A DNA stretch of 64,000 nt from assembly GCF_036010325.1 (NCBI RefSeq), contig NZ_CP108549.1, positions 8,618,001 through 8,682,000 of the forward strand. The letters run 5' to 3'. Position numbers and translations under genes: made by a program. The notes under the pieces were generated by a model. It saw nothing but the letters and a program-made list of their open reading frames with translations. It was not told where the DNA came from and made no database searches. The DNA comes from Streptomyces sp. NBC_01210. Lineage in GTDB: Bacteria > Actinomycetota > Actinomycetes > Streptomycetales > Streptomycetaceae. This document shows, one piece after another, positions 1 to 11,951 of the stretch (the first letter of the stretch is position 1; each line of letters starts with the position of its first letter).

Positions 1-1
1 A

Positions 2-877
2 TCGGACAAGGCGGGGGGCGCCGGCAAGTGCGGCACGTTCAACCTCGCGATCAACCCCTGGGTCGGTTACGAGGCCAACGCGGCGGTCATCGCGTATGTC
101 GCCGAGAATGACCTCAAGTGTCAGGTGACCAAGAAGGACCTCAAGGAAGAGGTCGCCTGGCAGGGCTTCGGCACCGGCGAAGTGGACGCCGTCGTCGAGA
201 ACTGGGGCCACGACGACCTGAAGAAGAAGTACATCACCGACCAGAAGACCGCCGTGGAGGCCGGCGCGACCGGCAACACGGGCGTCATCGGCTGGTTCGT
301 GCCGCCGTGGCTGGCCAAGGAGCACCCGGACATCACCGACTGGAAGAACCTCAATAAATACGCCGCCAATTTCAAGACGTCGGAGTCGGGTGCCAAGGGT
401 CAGTTCCTCGACGGCGATCCGTCGTTCGTGACGAATGACGCCGCACTGGTGAAGAATCTCAAGCTGGATTACAAGGTCGTCTACGGTGGCAGCGAGGCGG
501 CGCTCATCCAGGCGTTCAGACAGGCCGAGGCCAAGAAGTCCTGGGTGATCGGATACTTCTACGCGCCGCAGTGGTTCATGTCGGAGGTCGAGCTGGTGAA
601 GGTGAATCTGCCGGCGTACAAGGACGGCTGCGACGCCGACGCGGAGAAGGTCGCCTGCGACTACCCCGAATACGAGCTGGACAAGATCGTCAGCAAGAAG
701 TTCGCCGACTCGGGCAGTCCTGCCTATGACCTCGTCAAGAACTTCACCTGGACCAACTCGGACCAGAACCTCGTGGCCAAGTACATCGCCGAGGACAAGA
801 TGACGCCGGAGGCGGCGGCCAAGAAGTGGGTGGACGCCAACCGCGACAAGGTTGATTTCTGGCTCAAGAAGAGCTGA
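2..877 (+). CDS. Glycine betaine/proline ABC transporter substrate-binding protein (5' truncated)
   Basis: This is the C-terminal ~291 residues of an OpuAC-type periplasmic/lipid-anchored binding protein; the start and signal peptide lie upstream of the window. The frame is open from base 2. Visible family features are the INPWVGYEANAAV segment, the stretch on an alternative helix ending VENWGH, and a Trp/Tyr-rich ligand pocket (GWFVPPWL, WVIGYFYAPQW) of the kind that cages quaternary ammonium groups. It should capture glycine betaine or a related betaine for an ABC importer whose other genes lie upstream. It is followed by a strong terminator and then by betaine-demethylation genes, which fits uptake of betaine as a carbon/nitrogen source rather than only as an osmolyte. 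Choline or carnitine cannot be excluded as ligands. Confidence 0.9.
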   Translation, partial: SDKAGGAGKCGTFNLAINPWVGYEANAAVIAYVAENDLKCQVTKKDLKEEVAWQGFGTGEVDAVVENWGHDDLKKKYITDQKTAVEAGATGNTGVIGWFVPPWLAKEHPDITDWKNLNKYAANFKTSESGAKGQFLDGDPSFVTNDAALVKNLKLDYKVVYGGSEAALIQAFRQAEAKKSWVIGYFYAPQWFMSEVELVKVNLPAYKDGCDADAEKVACDYPEYELDKIVSKKFADSGSPAYDLVKNFTWTNSDQNLVAKYIAEDKMTPEAAAKKWVDANRDKVDFWLKKS

Positions 878-903
878 TCCACAGGAGGGGCCGGGAGCGT
901 TGA

Positions 904-953
904 CCGTGCCCGGCGGGCTGCCGTGACAGCCCGCCGGGCACGGCTGTTTTTTT
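904..953 (+). terminator. Rho-independent terminator of the betaine transporter operon
   Basis: A perfect 17-bp stem (904-920 pairing with 927-943) with a 6-nt loop is followed by a run of seven T. It sits 27 bp after the binding-protein stop and separates the transporter transcript from the catabolic operon. Confidence 0.93.
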
Positions 954-979
954 GCCCCGGTTACGGCCGTGAAGGCCCC

Positions 980-1047
980 TTGACACCCACCCTCGGCGAC
1001 CGGCATCGTGAGTTGCGCAACCTGAAGCATGTTGCGCTGACAGCAAC
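980..1047 (+). promoter_or_regulatory. Putative promoter and tandem palindromic operator of the betaine catabolic operon
   Basis: TTGACA at 980-985 resembles a -35 box; a weak -10 could lie near 1003-1009. Downstream are a perfect palindrome GTTGCGCAAC (1012-1021) and a second inverted repeat with the same half-site, GTTGC (1031-1035) and GCAAC (1043-1047). Their centres are about 22 bp apart, two helical turns. This arrangement over the likely transcription start suggests a dimeric repressor or activator of the dehydrogenase-sox operon. The regulator is not in the window. Confidence 0.5.
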
Positions 1048-1051
1048 TTAA

Positions 1052-3514
<2,463 letters not shown>

Positions 3515-3541
3515 GCCCCCATCCGTAAGAAGAGGAGCACC

Positions 3542-4393
3542 GTGAGCGCAAAGGTCCTCGACGGACGCCGTACCGCGGCTGCGATCCGCACCGAACTCGC
3601 CGAGCGCGTCGCCAAGCTGGCCGCGCGGGGAATCACGCCGGGCCTCGGCACCGTACTGGTCGGCGACGACCCCGGCAGTCACGCGTACGTCGCCGGTAAG
3701 CACCGCGACTGCGAACAGGCCGGGATCGCCTCCATCCGGCGCGAACTGCCCGCCGACGCGACGCAGGAGCAGGTGGAGGCCGTCATCGACGAGCTCAACG
3801 CCGACCCCGCCTGCACCGGCTACATCGTCCAACTGCCGCTGCCGCGGGGCCTGGACGCCAACGCGGTACTGGAGCGCATGGACCCGGCCAAGGACGCCGA
3901 CGGCCTGCACCCGGTCAGCCTCGGACGCCTCGCTCTCGGCATCGAGGCCCCGCTGCCCTGCACCCCGCGCGGCATCGTGGAACTGCTGCGTCGCCATGAC
4001 GTCCCCCTCGCCGGAGCGCGGGTGTGCGTCATCGGGCGAGGCATCACGGTCGGACGGCCGATCGGGCTGCTGCTCACCCGCAGGTCCGAGAACGCCACCG
4101 TGACCCTGTGCCACACCGGGACCAAGGGTCTGGCCTGGCACGTACGGGAGGCGGACATCGTCATCGCGGCCGCCGGATCGCCCGGACTGATCACCCCCGA
4201 GATGCTTCGGCCCGGTGCCGTCGTCCTCGACGTCGGTATCACCCGCACCGACGAAGGGCTGATCGGGGACGTGCACCCCGATGCCGCCACGGTCGCCGGA
4301 TGGGTCGCGCCCATGCCCGGCGGCGTAGGACCCATGACGCGGGCGATGCTGCTCGCCAATGTCGTTGAGGCTGCCGAGAGGAACGCCGCATGA
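3542..4393 (+). CDS. folD: Bifunctional methylene-THF dehydrogenase/methenyl-THF cyclohydrolase
   Basis: A 283-residue FolD of normal length. The catalytic YxxxK is present (Y49, K53), as are the folate-site segment [10 protein letters not shown], the NADP-binding loop [11 protein letters not shown] and the C-terminal PGGVGPMT signature. It interconverts 5,10-methylene-THF and 10-formyl-THF in the cytosol. The GTG start at 3542 has an AAGAGGAG ribosome-binding site just upstream, and the stop overlaps the glyA start (ATGA). Its place among demethylating flavoenzymes suggests a dedicated paralogue that oxidises the C1 units they release. Streptomyces usually carry a housekeeping folD elsewhere; that is family knowledge, not seen here. 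Confidence 0.95.
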   Translation: MSAKVLDGRRTAAAIRTELAERVAKLAARGITPGLGTVLVGDDPGSHAYVAGKHRDCEQAGIASIRRELPADATQEQVEAVIDELNADPACTGYIVQLPLPRGLDANAVLERMDPAKDADGLHPVSLGRLALGIEAPLPCTPRGIVELLRRHDVPLAGARVCVIGRGITVGRPIGLLLTRRSENATVTLCHTGTKGLAWHVREADIVIAAAGSPGLITPEMLRPGAVVLDVGITRTDEGLIGDVHPDAATVAGWVAPMPGGVGPMTRAMLLANVVEAAERNAA

Positions 4394-5667
4394 ACACGCT
4401 GAACGCGCCGCTCGCCGAGCTGGACCCGGAGGTCCACGCCGCCGTCTCCGCGGAGCTGGACCGCCAGCAGTCCACCCTCGAAATGATCGCGTCGGAGAAC
4501 TTCGCCCCCTCGGCGGTCATGGAGGCCCAGGGTTCGGTCCTGACGAACAAGTACGCCGAGGGCTATCCGGGGCGCCGCTACTACGGCGGCTGTGAACACG
4601 TCGACGTGACCGAGCGGCTGGCCATCGAGCGGATCAAGTCCCTCTTCGGCGCCGGATTCGCCAATGTGCAGCCGCACTCGGGCGCGCAGGCGAACACCGC
4701 CGTCTACTTCGCCCTGCTGAAGCCCGGTGACACCATCCTCGGCCTCGACCTCGCGCACGGCGGTCACCTCACCCACGGCATGCGCATCAACTACAGCGGC
4801 AAGATGCTCAATGTCGTGCCCTACCACGTGGACGAGACCGACAACCTGGTCGACATGGACGAGGTGGAGCGGCTCGCCAAGGAGCACAGCCCCAAGATGA
4901 TCATCGCGGGCTGGTCGGCGTATCCCCGGCAACTGGACTTCGAGGCCTTCCGGCGGATCGCCGACGAGGTGGGCGCCTACCTGATGGTCGACATGGCCCA
5001 CTTCGCGGGCCTCGTGGCCGCCGGACTTCACCCCAGTCCCGTACCGCACGCCCATGTCACCACCACGACCACCCACAAGACGCTCGGCGGCCCGCGCGGC
5101 GGCGTCATCCTCACCAATGAGGCCGACATCGCCAAGAAGATCAACTCTGCGGTGTTCCCCGGAATGCAGGGCGGCCCGCTGGAGCACGTCATCGCAGCGA
5201 AGGCGGTGTCGTTCAAGGTCGCCGCGTCGCCGGAGTTCGCCGAGCGGCAGGCCCGTACCCTGGCCGGCGCCCGCATCCTCGCCGAACGGCTCACGCAGCC
5301 GGACGCGACCGCGGCCGGAGTCAGCGTCCTCACCGGCGGCACCGATGTCCATCTGGTCCTGGTCGACCTCAGGGAGTCGGAACTGGACGGGAAGCAGGCG
5401 GAAGACCTGCTCCACGACATCGGTATCACCGTCAACCGCAACGCCGTCCCCTTCGATCCCCGCCCGCCCATGGTCACTTCGGGGCTGCGTATCGGCACCC
5501 CCGCTCTGGCCACCCGCGGCTTCACCGAAGAGGACTTCACCGAGGTCGCCGATGTGATCGCGCTCGCCCTCCAGCCCGCGCCCGATGTCGCCGCGCTCCG
5601 CGCCCGTACGCAGGCGCTGGCTGCCAAGCACCCGCTGTACCCGCACCTTTCAGGAGACGCCCGATGA
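4390..5667 (+). CDS. glyA: Serine hydroxymethyltransferase
   Basis: A 425-residue PLP enzyme. The cofactor lysine lies in the conserved [11 protein letters not shown] segment (K230), and the N-terminal EMIASENF and [13 protein letters not shown] signatures are intact. It interconverts glycine plus methylene-THF with serine plus THF. Here it can turn the two products of sarcosine oxidation, glycine and methylene-THF, into serine. The start overlaps the folD stop and its own stop overlaps the soxB start (both ATGA), so the three genes are translationally coupled. It is probably a pathway-specific second copy. Confidence 0.96.
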   Translation: MNTLNAPLAELDPEVHAAVSAELDRQQSTLEMIASENFAPSAVMEAQGSVLTNKYAEGYPGRRYYGGCEHVDVTERLAIERIKSLFGAGFANVQPHSGAQANTAVYFALLKPGDTILGLDLAHGGHLTHGMRINYSGKMLNVVPYHVDETDNLVDMDEVERLAKEHSPKMIIAGWSAYPRQLDFEAFRRIADEVGAYLMVDMAHFAGLVAAGLHPSPVPHAHVTTTTTHKTLGGPRGGVILTNEADIAKKINSAVFPGMQGGPLEHVIAAKAVSFKVAASPEFAERQARTLAGARILAERLTQPDATAAGVSVLTGGTDVHLVLVDLRESELDGKQAEDLLHDIGITVNRNAVPFDPRPPMVTSGLRIGTPALATRGFTEEDFTEVADVIALALQPAPDVAALRARTQALAAKHPLYPHLSGDAR

Positions 5668-6896
5668 GCCCCCGCACCCCGGGCGCCGACCTCCCCGAGC
5701 ACCCCGACTGGCTGTGGCGCACGCCCGAGCCGAAGCGGTCGTACGACGTGGTGATCGTGGGCGGCGGCGGACACGGTCTCGCGACCGCCCACTACCTGGC
5801 GAAGAACCACGGCATCACCAATGTGGCCGTGCTGGAGAAGGGCTGGCTCGCGGGCGGCAACATGGCCCGCAACACCACCATCATCCGTTCCAACTATCTG
5901 TGGGACGAGAGCGCCGGAATCTACGAGCATGCCCTCAAGCTCTGGGAGGGGCTGGCGGACGAACTGGACTACCCGATCCTCTTCTCCCAGCGCGGTGTGC
6001 TGAACCTCGCCCACAGCCTGCAGGATGTCCGCGACAGCGTGCGCCGTGTCGAGGCCAACCGGCTCAACGGCGTCGACGCCGAATGGCTGGACCCGCAGCG
6101 GGTCAAGGACGTCTGCCCCATCGTCAACATCTCACCCGACGTGCGGTATCCGGTGATGGGCGGCACCTACCAGCCGCGGGCCGGTATCGCCAAGCACGAT
6201 CACGTTGCCTGGGGGCTGGCGCGCTCCGCCGACGCCGCGGGCATCGACATCATCCAGAACTGCGAAGTCACCGGCATCGACATCCAGGGCGGGCGGGTCG
6301 TCGGCGTGCAGACCACGCTCGGCCCGATCGCCGCCGGCAAGGTGGCGCTCTGCTCGGCCGGTCATACCTCGGTACTGGCAGCCATGGCGGGCTTCGAGCT
6401 GCCGCTGCAGAGCCACCCGCTGCAGGCGCTGGTCTCCGAGCTCCTTGAGCCGGTGCACCCCACGGTCGTGATGTCCAATGCGGTGCATGTGTACGTCAGC
6501 CAGGCACACAAGGGCGAACTGGTGATGGGCGCGGGCATCGACGCGTACAACGCCTACACCCAGCGCGGCGCCTTCCACATCATCGAGCATCAGATGTCCG
6601 CCGCCCTGGAACTCTTCCCGGTCTTCGCCCGTGCCCATGTACTGCGTACCTGGGGCGGCATCGTCGACGTCAGCCCCGACGCCTCGCCGATCGTCGGGCT
6701 CAGCCCTGTCGACAACCTCTACCTCAACTGCGGCTGGGGAACCGGCGGTTTCAAAGCCACCCCGGGCGTCGGCTGGGTCTACGCCCACACCATCGCCCAC
6801 GACACCCCCCACCACCTCAACGCCCCCTTCTCGCTCGACCGATTCACCACCGGCGCGCTCGTCGACGAGCACGGCGCGGCCGCGGTGGCCCACTAG
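5664..6896 (+). CDS. soxB: Sarcosine oxidase beta subunit
   Basis: A 410-residue DAO-fold flavoprotein with a dinucleotide motif [17 protein letters not shown] near residue 29 and the SoxB-typical [16 protein letters not shown] segment. The conserved AKHDHVAWG region (His near 179) is where covalent FMN is carried in heterotetrameric sarcosine oxidases. The beta subunit oxidises sarcosine to glycine and formaldehyde, which is captured on THF. Length is normal. It is coupled to glyA upstream and is followed after 12 bp by the fused delta-alpha gene. Confidence 0.95.
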   Translation: MSPRTPGADLPEHPDWLWRTPEPKRSYDVVIVGGGGHGLATAHYLAKNHGITNVAVLEKGWLAGGNMARNTTIIRSNYLWDESAGIYEHALKLWEGLADELDYPILFSQRGVLNLAHSLQDVRDSVRRVEANRLNGVDAEWLDPQRVKDVCPIVNISPDVRYPVMGGTYQPRAGIAKHDHVAWGLARSADAAGIDIIQNCEVTGIDIQGGRVVGVQTTLGPIAAGKVALCSAGHTSVLAAMAGFELPLQSHPLQALVSELLEPVHPTVVMSNAVHVYVSQAHKGELVMGAGIDAYNAYTQRGAFHIIEHQMSAALELFPVFARAHVLRTWGGIVDVSPDASPIVGLSPVDNLYLNCGWGTGGFKATPGVGWVYAHTIAHDTPHHLNAPFSLDRFTTGALVDEHGAAAVAH

Positions 6897-6908
6897 GGAG
6901 CCGAATCG

Positions 6909-9900
6909 ATGCTGCTCATCCCATGCCCCTGGTGCGGGCCCCGCGACGAGGCCGAATTCCACTACGGCGGCCAGGCGCACGTGCCCTATCCCGAGGACCC
7001 CGCCGCCCTGACCGACCAGGAGTGGGCCCGCCATGTCTTCTTCCGCGACAACCCCAGGGGTCCGTTCGCGGAGCGCTGGAGCCATGCGGCCGGATGCCGT
7101 CGCTGGTTCAACGCCGTGCGTAATACGGCGACGAACGAGATCCTGACGGTGTACCGAGCGGGCGAGCCGCGCCCGGAACCGGCGGCCTCCCCTTCAGCCG
7201 GTAGGGTCGGCGGACAGGCTGTCCCGCACAATCCAGCCCCTCCGGCGTTTGAGGAGCGGAGTCCAGGGGCGGAGCCCCTGGTTACGGGAAAGGGCGGGGT
7301 GGGGGAGTCAACCCCCGCCCCCACCATCGGCACCGGCACTCAGCCGTTCCGGCGCACCGCCGGCGGCCGCGTAGCCCGTGCCGAACCGCTCACCTTCACC
7401 TTCGACGGCACGACATACGAAGGCTTCCGCGGCGACACCCTCGCCTCCGCCCTGCTCGCCAACGGGATCATCCAGGCCGGCACCAGCATCAAGCTCGGCC
7501 GCCCGCGCGGCATCTTCTCCGCCGGCGTCGAGGAGCCCAACGCGGTCGTCCAGATCGAGGAGCCGTTCCCCGAGCCCATGCTGCCCGCGACGGCCGTGGA
7601 GCTGTACGACGGGCTCGTCGCCAGCAGCCTCCCCGGGCAGGGACGGCTTGCCACCGAGCCCGATCCCGCGCGCTACGACGCCGTCCACGCCCACTGCGAC
7701 CTGCTCGTCGTCGGCGCGGGACCGGCCGGACTCGCGGCCGCGGCTGCCGCCGCAGGCAGCGGGGCGCGTGTCATCCTTGCCGACGACCAGCCCGAGCTGG
7801 GCGGCAGTCTCCTCGGAACAAGCCAACTCCTGGACTGGGCAGCCGAGATGGGCGCGCGGCTCGGTGCCGAGCCCGAGGTTCGTGTGCTGCGCCGCACCAC
7901 CGTCTTCGGCTACTACGACGACAATCATGTCCTCGCCGTCGAACGCCGCACCAACCACCTCGGCGGCGAAGCCCCCGAGCAGGTCTCCCGCGAGCGTGTC
8001 TGGCGCATCCGCGCCCGCCGCGTCGTCCTGGCCACCGGAGCCCATGAGCGCTCGCTGGCCTTCGCCGACAACGACCGGCCCGGCGTCATGCTGGCGGGCT
8101 CGGCCCGTACGTACGCCAACCGCTACGGCGTCCTGCCGGGCCGTCGCGCCGTCGTCTTCACCACCAACGACAGCGCCTACGCGGCCGCGCTCGACCTGGC
8201 GGCGGCGGGCGTGGACATCGCGGCGGTCGTAGACACCCGACCCGAACCGGGGGAGTGGGCGCGCCGCGCCCAGCAGGCCGGGATCGAGGTGCTGGCCGGG
8301 CATGCCGTGACGGGTACCGCGGGCGACGCACGCCTCGCCGCGGTGACCGTTGCCCCGTACGGAGGGCCGTCGGGGCGCGAGTTCGCTGCCGACCTGTTGC
8401 TGGTCTCCGGTGGGTGGAACCCCGTCGCGCATCTGTTCAGCCAGGCGGGCGGAAAGCTGCGTTACGACGAGACGCTCGGCACCTTCGTCCCCGACTCATG
8501 CCCTCAGGCGGTCGAGGCCGCGGGCTCCGTCGCCGGCGTCTTCGATCTGCCCGGCGTTCTCGCTCAGGGCTCTGCGGCGGGCGCCCGAGCGATGGAGGCC
8601 GAGGGCTATGGGGTCGGTGCCCCCGAGCTCCCGGTTGTGGCCGGCGAACCGCAGTCCCCGTCCATGCAGGTCTTCGTCGTCCCCGGCGCCGCCGGCGCGC
8701 CACGCTTCGTCGACCTTCAGCGTGATGTCACCGTTGACGACCTGGCCCGCGCGACGGGCGCCGGTATGCGCTCGGTCGAGCACACCAAGCGCTACACCAC
8801 CGCCGGTACCGCCAACGACCAGGGCAAGACATCCGGTGTCCTCGCCAGCGGCACCGTCGCCCAGCTCCTCGGCGTGGACATCTCCGCCCTCGGCACGACG
8901 ACGTTCCGCCCTCCCTACACCCCCGTCTCCTTCGCCACCCTCGCGGGCCGCGACCGCGGCGCGCTCCATGACCCTGTGCGCGTGACCGCCCTGCACGACT
9001 GGCACGTCGAGCATGGTGCGCTCTTCGAGAACGTCGGTCAGTGGAAGCGGCCCTGGTACTACCCCCAGAACGGCGAGGACATGAAGGCCGCCGTGCTCCG
9101 TGAGTGCCGCGCTGCCCGCGAGGGCGTCGCCTTCATGGACGCCTCCACCCTCGGCAAGATCGACGTGCAGGGGCCGGACGCCGCCGTTCTTCTCGACCGG
9201 CTCTACACCAACATGATGAGCACCCTCAAAGTCGGCATGATCCGCTACGGCGTCATGTGCCGCCTCGACGGCATGATCTTCGACGACGGCACCGTCATCC
9301 GCCTCGCCGCGGACCGTTTCCTCGTCACCACCACGACGGGCAATGCGGCCGCCGTCCTGGACTGGATGGAGGAGTGGCTGCAGACCGAGTGGCCCGAACT
9401 ACGCGTCCACTGCACCTCCGTCACCGAGCAGTGGGCCACCGTCGCCCTCGTCGGCCCCCGCTCCCGCGAGCTGCTGGCCGGCCTCGCCCCCGAACTGGCC
9501 GTCGCGAACGACGACTTCCCCTTCATGGCGTGGCGCGACACGACCGTCGCCGAAATCCCCGCCCGCATCTGCCGGATCAGCTTCTCCGGCGAACTGGCCT
9601 ACGAGATCAACGTGTCGCCGTGGGACGCCCGCGCGCTGTGGGAGGCGCTGTACGCGGCCGGGAGCCGGTTCGGCATCACCCCGTACGGCACCGAGACCAT
9701 GCACGTACTGCGCGCCGAGAAGGGCTATCCGATCATCGGCCAGGACACCGACGGCACGGTCACCCCGCAGGACCTCGGTATGAGCTGGGCGGTGTCCAAG
9801 AAGAAGCCCGATTTCGTCGGCAAGCGCTCCCACGCACGCGCCGACACCGTACGCGGCGACCGCAAGCACCTCGTCGGCCTGCTTCCCGAGGACCCGGACT

Positions 9901-10151
9901 CCTTCCTCCCCGAGGGCACCCAGCTGGTCGCCGACAGCGTGCTCCCCGAGCCGCCGGTGCCGATGCTCGGCCATGTCACCTCCAGCTACCACAGCGCGGC
10001 GCTCGGCCGGACCTTCGCACTCGCCCTGATCAAGGGCGGCCGGGAGCGCATCGGCGAGCGGTTGTACGCGCCCGTGGGCGACCGTCTGGTCCCGGTGACC
10101 GTCGCAAGCCCCGTCCTCTACGATCCCGAGGGAGCCCGCCGCGATGGCTGA
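6909..10151 (+). CDS. soxDA: Fused sarcosine oxidase delta-alpha subunit (SoxD-SoxA)
   Basis: One open frame of 1080 codons covers two normally separate subunits. Residues 1-~92 are a complete SoxD with its zinc-ligand CPWCG motif and the later GCRRWFN segment. Residues ~138-1080 are SoxA: an N-terminal ferredoxin-like stretch (TFTFDGTTYEGFRGDT), a dinucleotide-binding LLVVGAGPAGLAAA near 260, and a C-terminal GcvT-type THF domain. The ~45-residue Pro/Gly/Ala-rich linker is encoded by a repeat element (7222-7304). A GTG at 7299 is in frame and could allow separate SoxA initiation, but it has no clear ribosome-binding site. The fused chain may work as such, may be cleaved, or SoxA may initiate internally. 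Confidence 0.88.
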   Translation: MLLIPCPWCGPRDEAEFHYGGQAHVPYPEDPAALTDQEWARHVFFRDNPRGPFAERWSHAAGCRRWFNAVRNTATNEILTVYRAGEPRPEPAASPSAGRVGGQAVPHNPAPPAFEERSPGAEPLVTGKGGVGESTPAPTIGTGTQPFRRTAGGRVARAEPLTFTFDGTTYEGFRGDTLASALLANGIIQAGTSIKLGRPRGIFSAGVEEPNAVVQIEEPFPEPMLPATAVELYDGLVASSLPGQGRLATEPDPARYDAVHAHCDLLVVGAGPAGLAAAAAAAGSGARVILADDQPELGGSLLGTSQLLDWAAEMGARLGAEPEVRVLRRTTVFGYYDDNHVLAVERRTNHLGGEAPEQVSRERVWRIRARRVVLATGAHERSLAFADNDRPGVMLAGSARTYANRYGVLPGRRAVVFTTNDSAYAAALDLAAAGVDIAAVVDTRPEPGEWARRAQQAGIEVLAGHAVTGTAGDARLAAVTVAPYGGPSGREFAADLLLVSGGWNPVAHLFSQAGGKLRYDETLGTFVPDSCPQAVEAAGSVAGVFDLPGVLAQGSAAGARAMEAEGYGVGAPELPVVAGEPQSPSMQVFVVPGAAGAPRFVDLQRDVTVDDLARATGAGMRSVEHTKRYTTAGTANDQGKTSGVLASGTVAQLLGVDISALGTTTFRPPYTPVSFATLAGRDRGALHDPVRVTALHDWHVEHGALFENVGQWKRPWYYPQNGEDMKAAVLRECRAAREGVAFMDASTLGKIDVQGPDAAVLLDRLYTNMMSTLKVGMIRYGVMCRLDGMIFDDGTVIRLAADRFLVTTTTGNAAAVLDWMEEWLQTEWPELRVHCTSVTEQWATVALVGPRSRELLAGLAPELAVANDDFPFMAWRDTTVAEIPARICRISFSGELAYEINVSPWDARALWEALYAAGSRFGITPYGTETMHVLRAEKGYPIIGQDTDGTVTPQDLGMSWAVSKKKPDFVGKRSHARADTVRGDRKHLVGLLPEDPDSFLPEGTQLVADSVLPEPPVPMLGHVTSSYHSAALGRTFALALIKGGRERIGERLYAPVGDRLVPVTVASPVLYDPEGARRDG
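7222..7304 (+). repeat. Streptomyces-type dispersed palindromic repeat inside the soxDA frame
   Basis: The segment contains CTCCGGCGTTTGAGGAG (an inverted CCTC/GAGG pair), then a short hairpin AGGGGCGGAGCCCCT (7265-7279), then a G-rich tail ending near GGGTGGGGGA. I recognise this word order from short repeats common in Streptomyces intergenic regions; that is recollection, not a search. Here it lies between soxD and soxA coding sequence and is read through as linker. Confidence 0.7.
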
Positions 10152-10737
10152 CACCGCAACCCGCCACAGCCCCTTGGCGCATGCCGCCGGGCGCCTCACC
10201 GCGGCCACCCGCGCCTCCGGAGGAGCCGTCCGCCTGGTCGAACTGCCCTTCCTGGCCCAGGTCAACGTCCGGCTCGACCCCAAGGGCAAGGCTGCTGACG
10301 CCGTCGGGCTTGCTCTGGGTCTCCAACTGCCCATCGAACCCGACACCGTCGTACACGCCGGTGGCCGCGCCGCCATCTGGCTCGGCCCCGACGAATGGCT
10401 CGTCGTCGGGCCGCCCGGCAGCCAGTCGGGCCTGGAGGACCAGATCAGGGCGGCTGCCGGCGACGAACCGGCATCGGTCACCGATGTCTCGGCCCAGCGC
10501 ACCACCCTGCTCGTCACGGGCCCCCGCGCCCGCGATCTGCTGGCCCACGGCTGCCCGCTGGACCTGCACCCACGTGCTTTCGGCCCCGGACGCTGCGCCC
10601 AGACCACCCTGGCCCGCGCGCAGGTAGTGCTGGTCGCACGGGACGAACCCCGGGCCGGTTTCTGGTTGCTGGTCCGTTCGTCCTTCGCCGGCTACCTGGC
10701 GGACTGGCTGCTGGACGCCGCATCGGAGTACGTCTGA
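10144..10737 (+). CDS. soxG: Sarcosine oxidase gamma subunit
   Basis: A 197-residue SoxG of usual length. Typical segments are RLDPKGKAADAVG, AIWLGPDEWLVVGPPG and DVSAQRTTLLVTGPRARDLLAHGCPLDLHP. It is the GcvT-like structural subunit that completes the alpha-beta-gamma-delta oxidase. The start overlaps the end of soxDA by 8 bases (ATGGCTGA). It is the last recognisable gene of the betaine operon; a decayed acetyltransferase follows directly. Confidence 0.94.
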   Translation: MADTATRHSPLAHAAGRLTAATRASGGAVRLVELPFLAQVNVRLDPKGKAADAVGLALGLQLPIEPDTVVHAGGRAAIWLGPDEWLVVGPPGSQSGLEDQIRAAAGDEPASVTDVSAQRTTLLVTGPRARDLLAHGCPLDLHPRAFGPGRCAQTTLARAQVVLVARDEPRAGFWLLVRSSFAGYLADWLLDAASEYV

Positions 10738-11128
10738 CGGAGCTGCGTGCTTGCCGTCCGGGAAGGCCATGGCCTCGGCTGCATGCGTGGCCGGAGCGCG
10801 AGCGGGAGTTCCTTCTCTGCCGACAGTTCGACGCACGTGAGCGCGACTGGCTGCAGCGGTATCCGCCCGGTCGGCTGGAGATCATCGAAGTCGAAGTCGA
10901 TGGTGCTCCGGCCGGCCGGATCCGGCTCTCTCGAGGCCGACCGTGGACCCGGTCCCGCCGTGTGGTCGACCTCGCTGTCGCCCGGGAGTACCGGCGACGC
11001 GGCGTCGCGACCGAGGCGCTGACCCGCTGCCCTCCGCGGTGGCGACGAGCTGGACCTCTTCCTGCACCGGTCGTGAGAGTTGTACCGCGAACCAAAGGCG
11101 GCCGGTTCGGTCATGGCCGAAGCCAGTG
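10734..11128 (+). pseudogene. Decayed GNAT-family N-acetyltransferase
   Basis: Directly after soxG, a frame without a proper start reads EREFLLCRQFDARERDWL, then EIIEVEVDGAPAGRI and then DLAVAREYRRRGVATEAL, the acetyl-CoA-binding Q/RxxGxG/A motif of GNAT enzymes. After about 11020 similarity stops in this frame. A neighbouring frame reads GGDELDLFLHRS before a stop. The gene therefore lacks its start, is probably frameshifted and has lost the C-terminal part. Substrate unknown. Confidence 0.6.
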
Positions 11129-11188
11129 GTGCCCCCTCGTCTCACGGTTCACTGGTTGCCCACAGGTTCATCGGCCATACTGCCCGTC

Positions 11189-11698
11189 GTGGAGCAGCGC
11201 GTAGATCCAAACATTCCGCTCGAGTACGCCGTCGGGACAGACCCGGCGTACATCCCTGGCCTCACGGCCCCCCGCTCTGCCGGGACGGGAGAAGTGGAGG
11301 AGGCAGAAGAGCCAATCCCGGACCAGACCGAGGAGCGAAGGTCTGACGAGGCCGTCCGTGAGGAGGTACCCGCCCCCGACGAGGAGGGTGTCGTCAGCGA
11401 GACGGGGGAGGAAGTGAGCGGCCCCGTCTTCGAGGTCAGAGACCGCCGCGGTTCGATCAGGGCGGACCGCGACGGGGTCCGGTTCCGGCTGGACGATGAG
11501 GAAGCCGAGTTCCGGTGGGACGAGATCGGCGCCGTCGAGGTGAAGTCCGCCCGATTCGGGCGTCGATTCACCGTCACGGTCCACTTGACGATGCGCCGTT
11601 GGTTCGACGCCGAGGTCGAGGCCCCGGCCAGGAGCCTTCTCAAGGAGTGGGCAGCGGAACTCGACGCTGTCCTGGACGCTTACTTCGAGGAGTCCTGA
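11189..11698 (+). CDS. Conserved Streptomyces hypothetical protein, 169 aa
   Basis: I chose the GTG at 11189 because the protein reads sensibly from there (MEQRVDPNIPLEYAVGTDPAY); no strong ribosome-binding site is visible. The first ~90 residues are acidic and low-complexity (EVEEAEEPIPDQTEER). The C-terminal ~75 residues look like a compact PH-like beta domain (GSIRADRDGVRFRLDDEEAEFRWDEI split by VEVKSARFGRRFTVTVHL) ending in an amphipathic helix. There is no signal peptide or membrane segment, so it is probably cytosolic. I do not recognise a function. A strong hairpin terminator follows. Confidence 0.75.
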   Translation: MEQRVDPNIPLEYAVGTDPAYIPGLTAPRSAGTGEVEEAEEPIPDQTEERRSDEAVREEVPAPDEEGVVSETGEEVSGPVFEVRDRRGSIRADRDGVRFRLDDEEAEFRWDEIGAVEVKSARFGRRFTVTVHLTMRRWFDAEVEAPARSLLKEWAAELDAVLDAYFEES

Positions 11699-11740
11699 CC
11701 AGCAGTCAGCGTGCCTGTTGCGTATCGGGAAAGAGGCATT

Positions 11741-11769
11741 CGGCGAGCACCGGGCGGTGGTGCTCGCCG
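11741..11769. terminator. Bidirectional terminator between convergent genes
   Basis: A perfect 11-bp stem (11741-11751 with 11759-11769) and 7-nt loop lie between the hypothetical gene ending at 11698 (+) and the iron-permease-like gene ending at 11952 (-). No T-run is present, as is common in Streptomyces. The remainder of 11770-11951 shows nothing recognisable. Confidence 0.7.
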
Positions 11770-11951
11770 GGCGACATCCCCGGCGGCCACCGACCGTGAG
11801 GTCACACCGCCGCGGCTGCCGGGACAGCGACTGGATCGGGTGAGGTGGCAGGCGGAGACACGTGATGCGCCTGCCCCTCTTCGACGATGGCGCGTTGTGC
11901 AGGGAAGGCTCACGTCGGCGTCGCAGGCCCCAGGCGCACCCAGTCCGTCCC

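Noticed and set aside
3820..5646. 608-codon minus-strand open frame
   Set aside because: Antisense to folD/glyA; Gly/Arg/Val-rich shadow without a ribosome-binding site or domain.
9104..10627. 507-codon plus-strand frame across soxA and soxG
   Set aside because: Out-of-frame shadow; Arg/Pro-rich composition.
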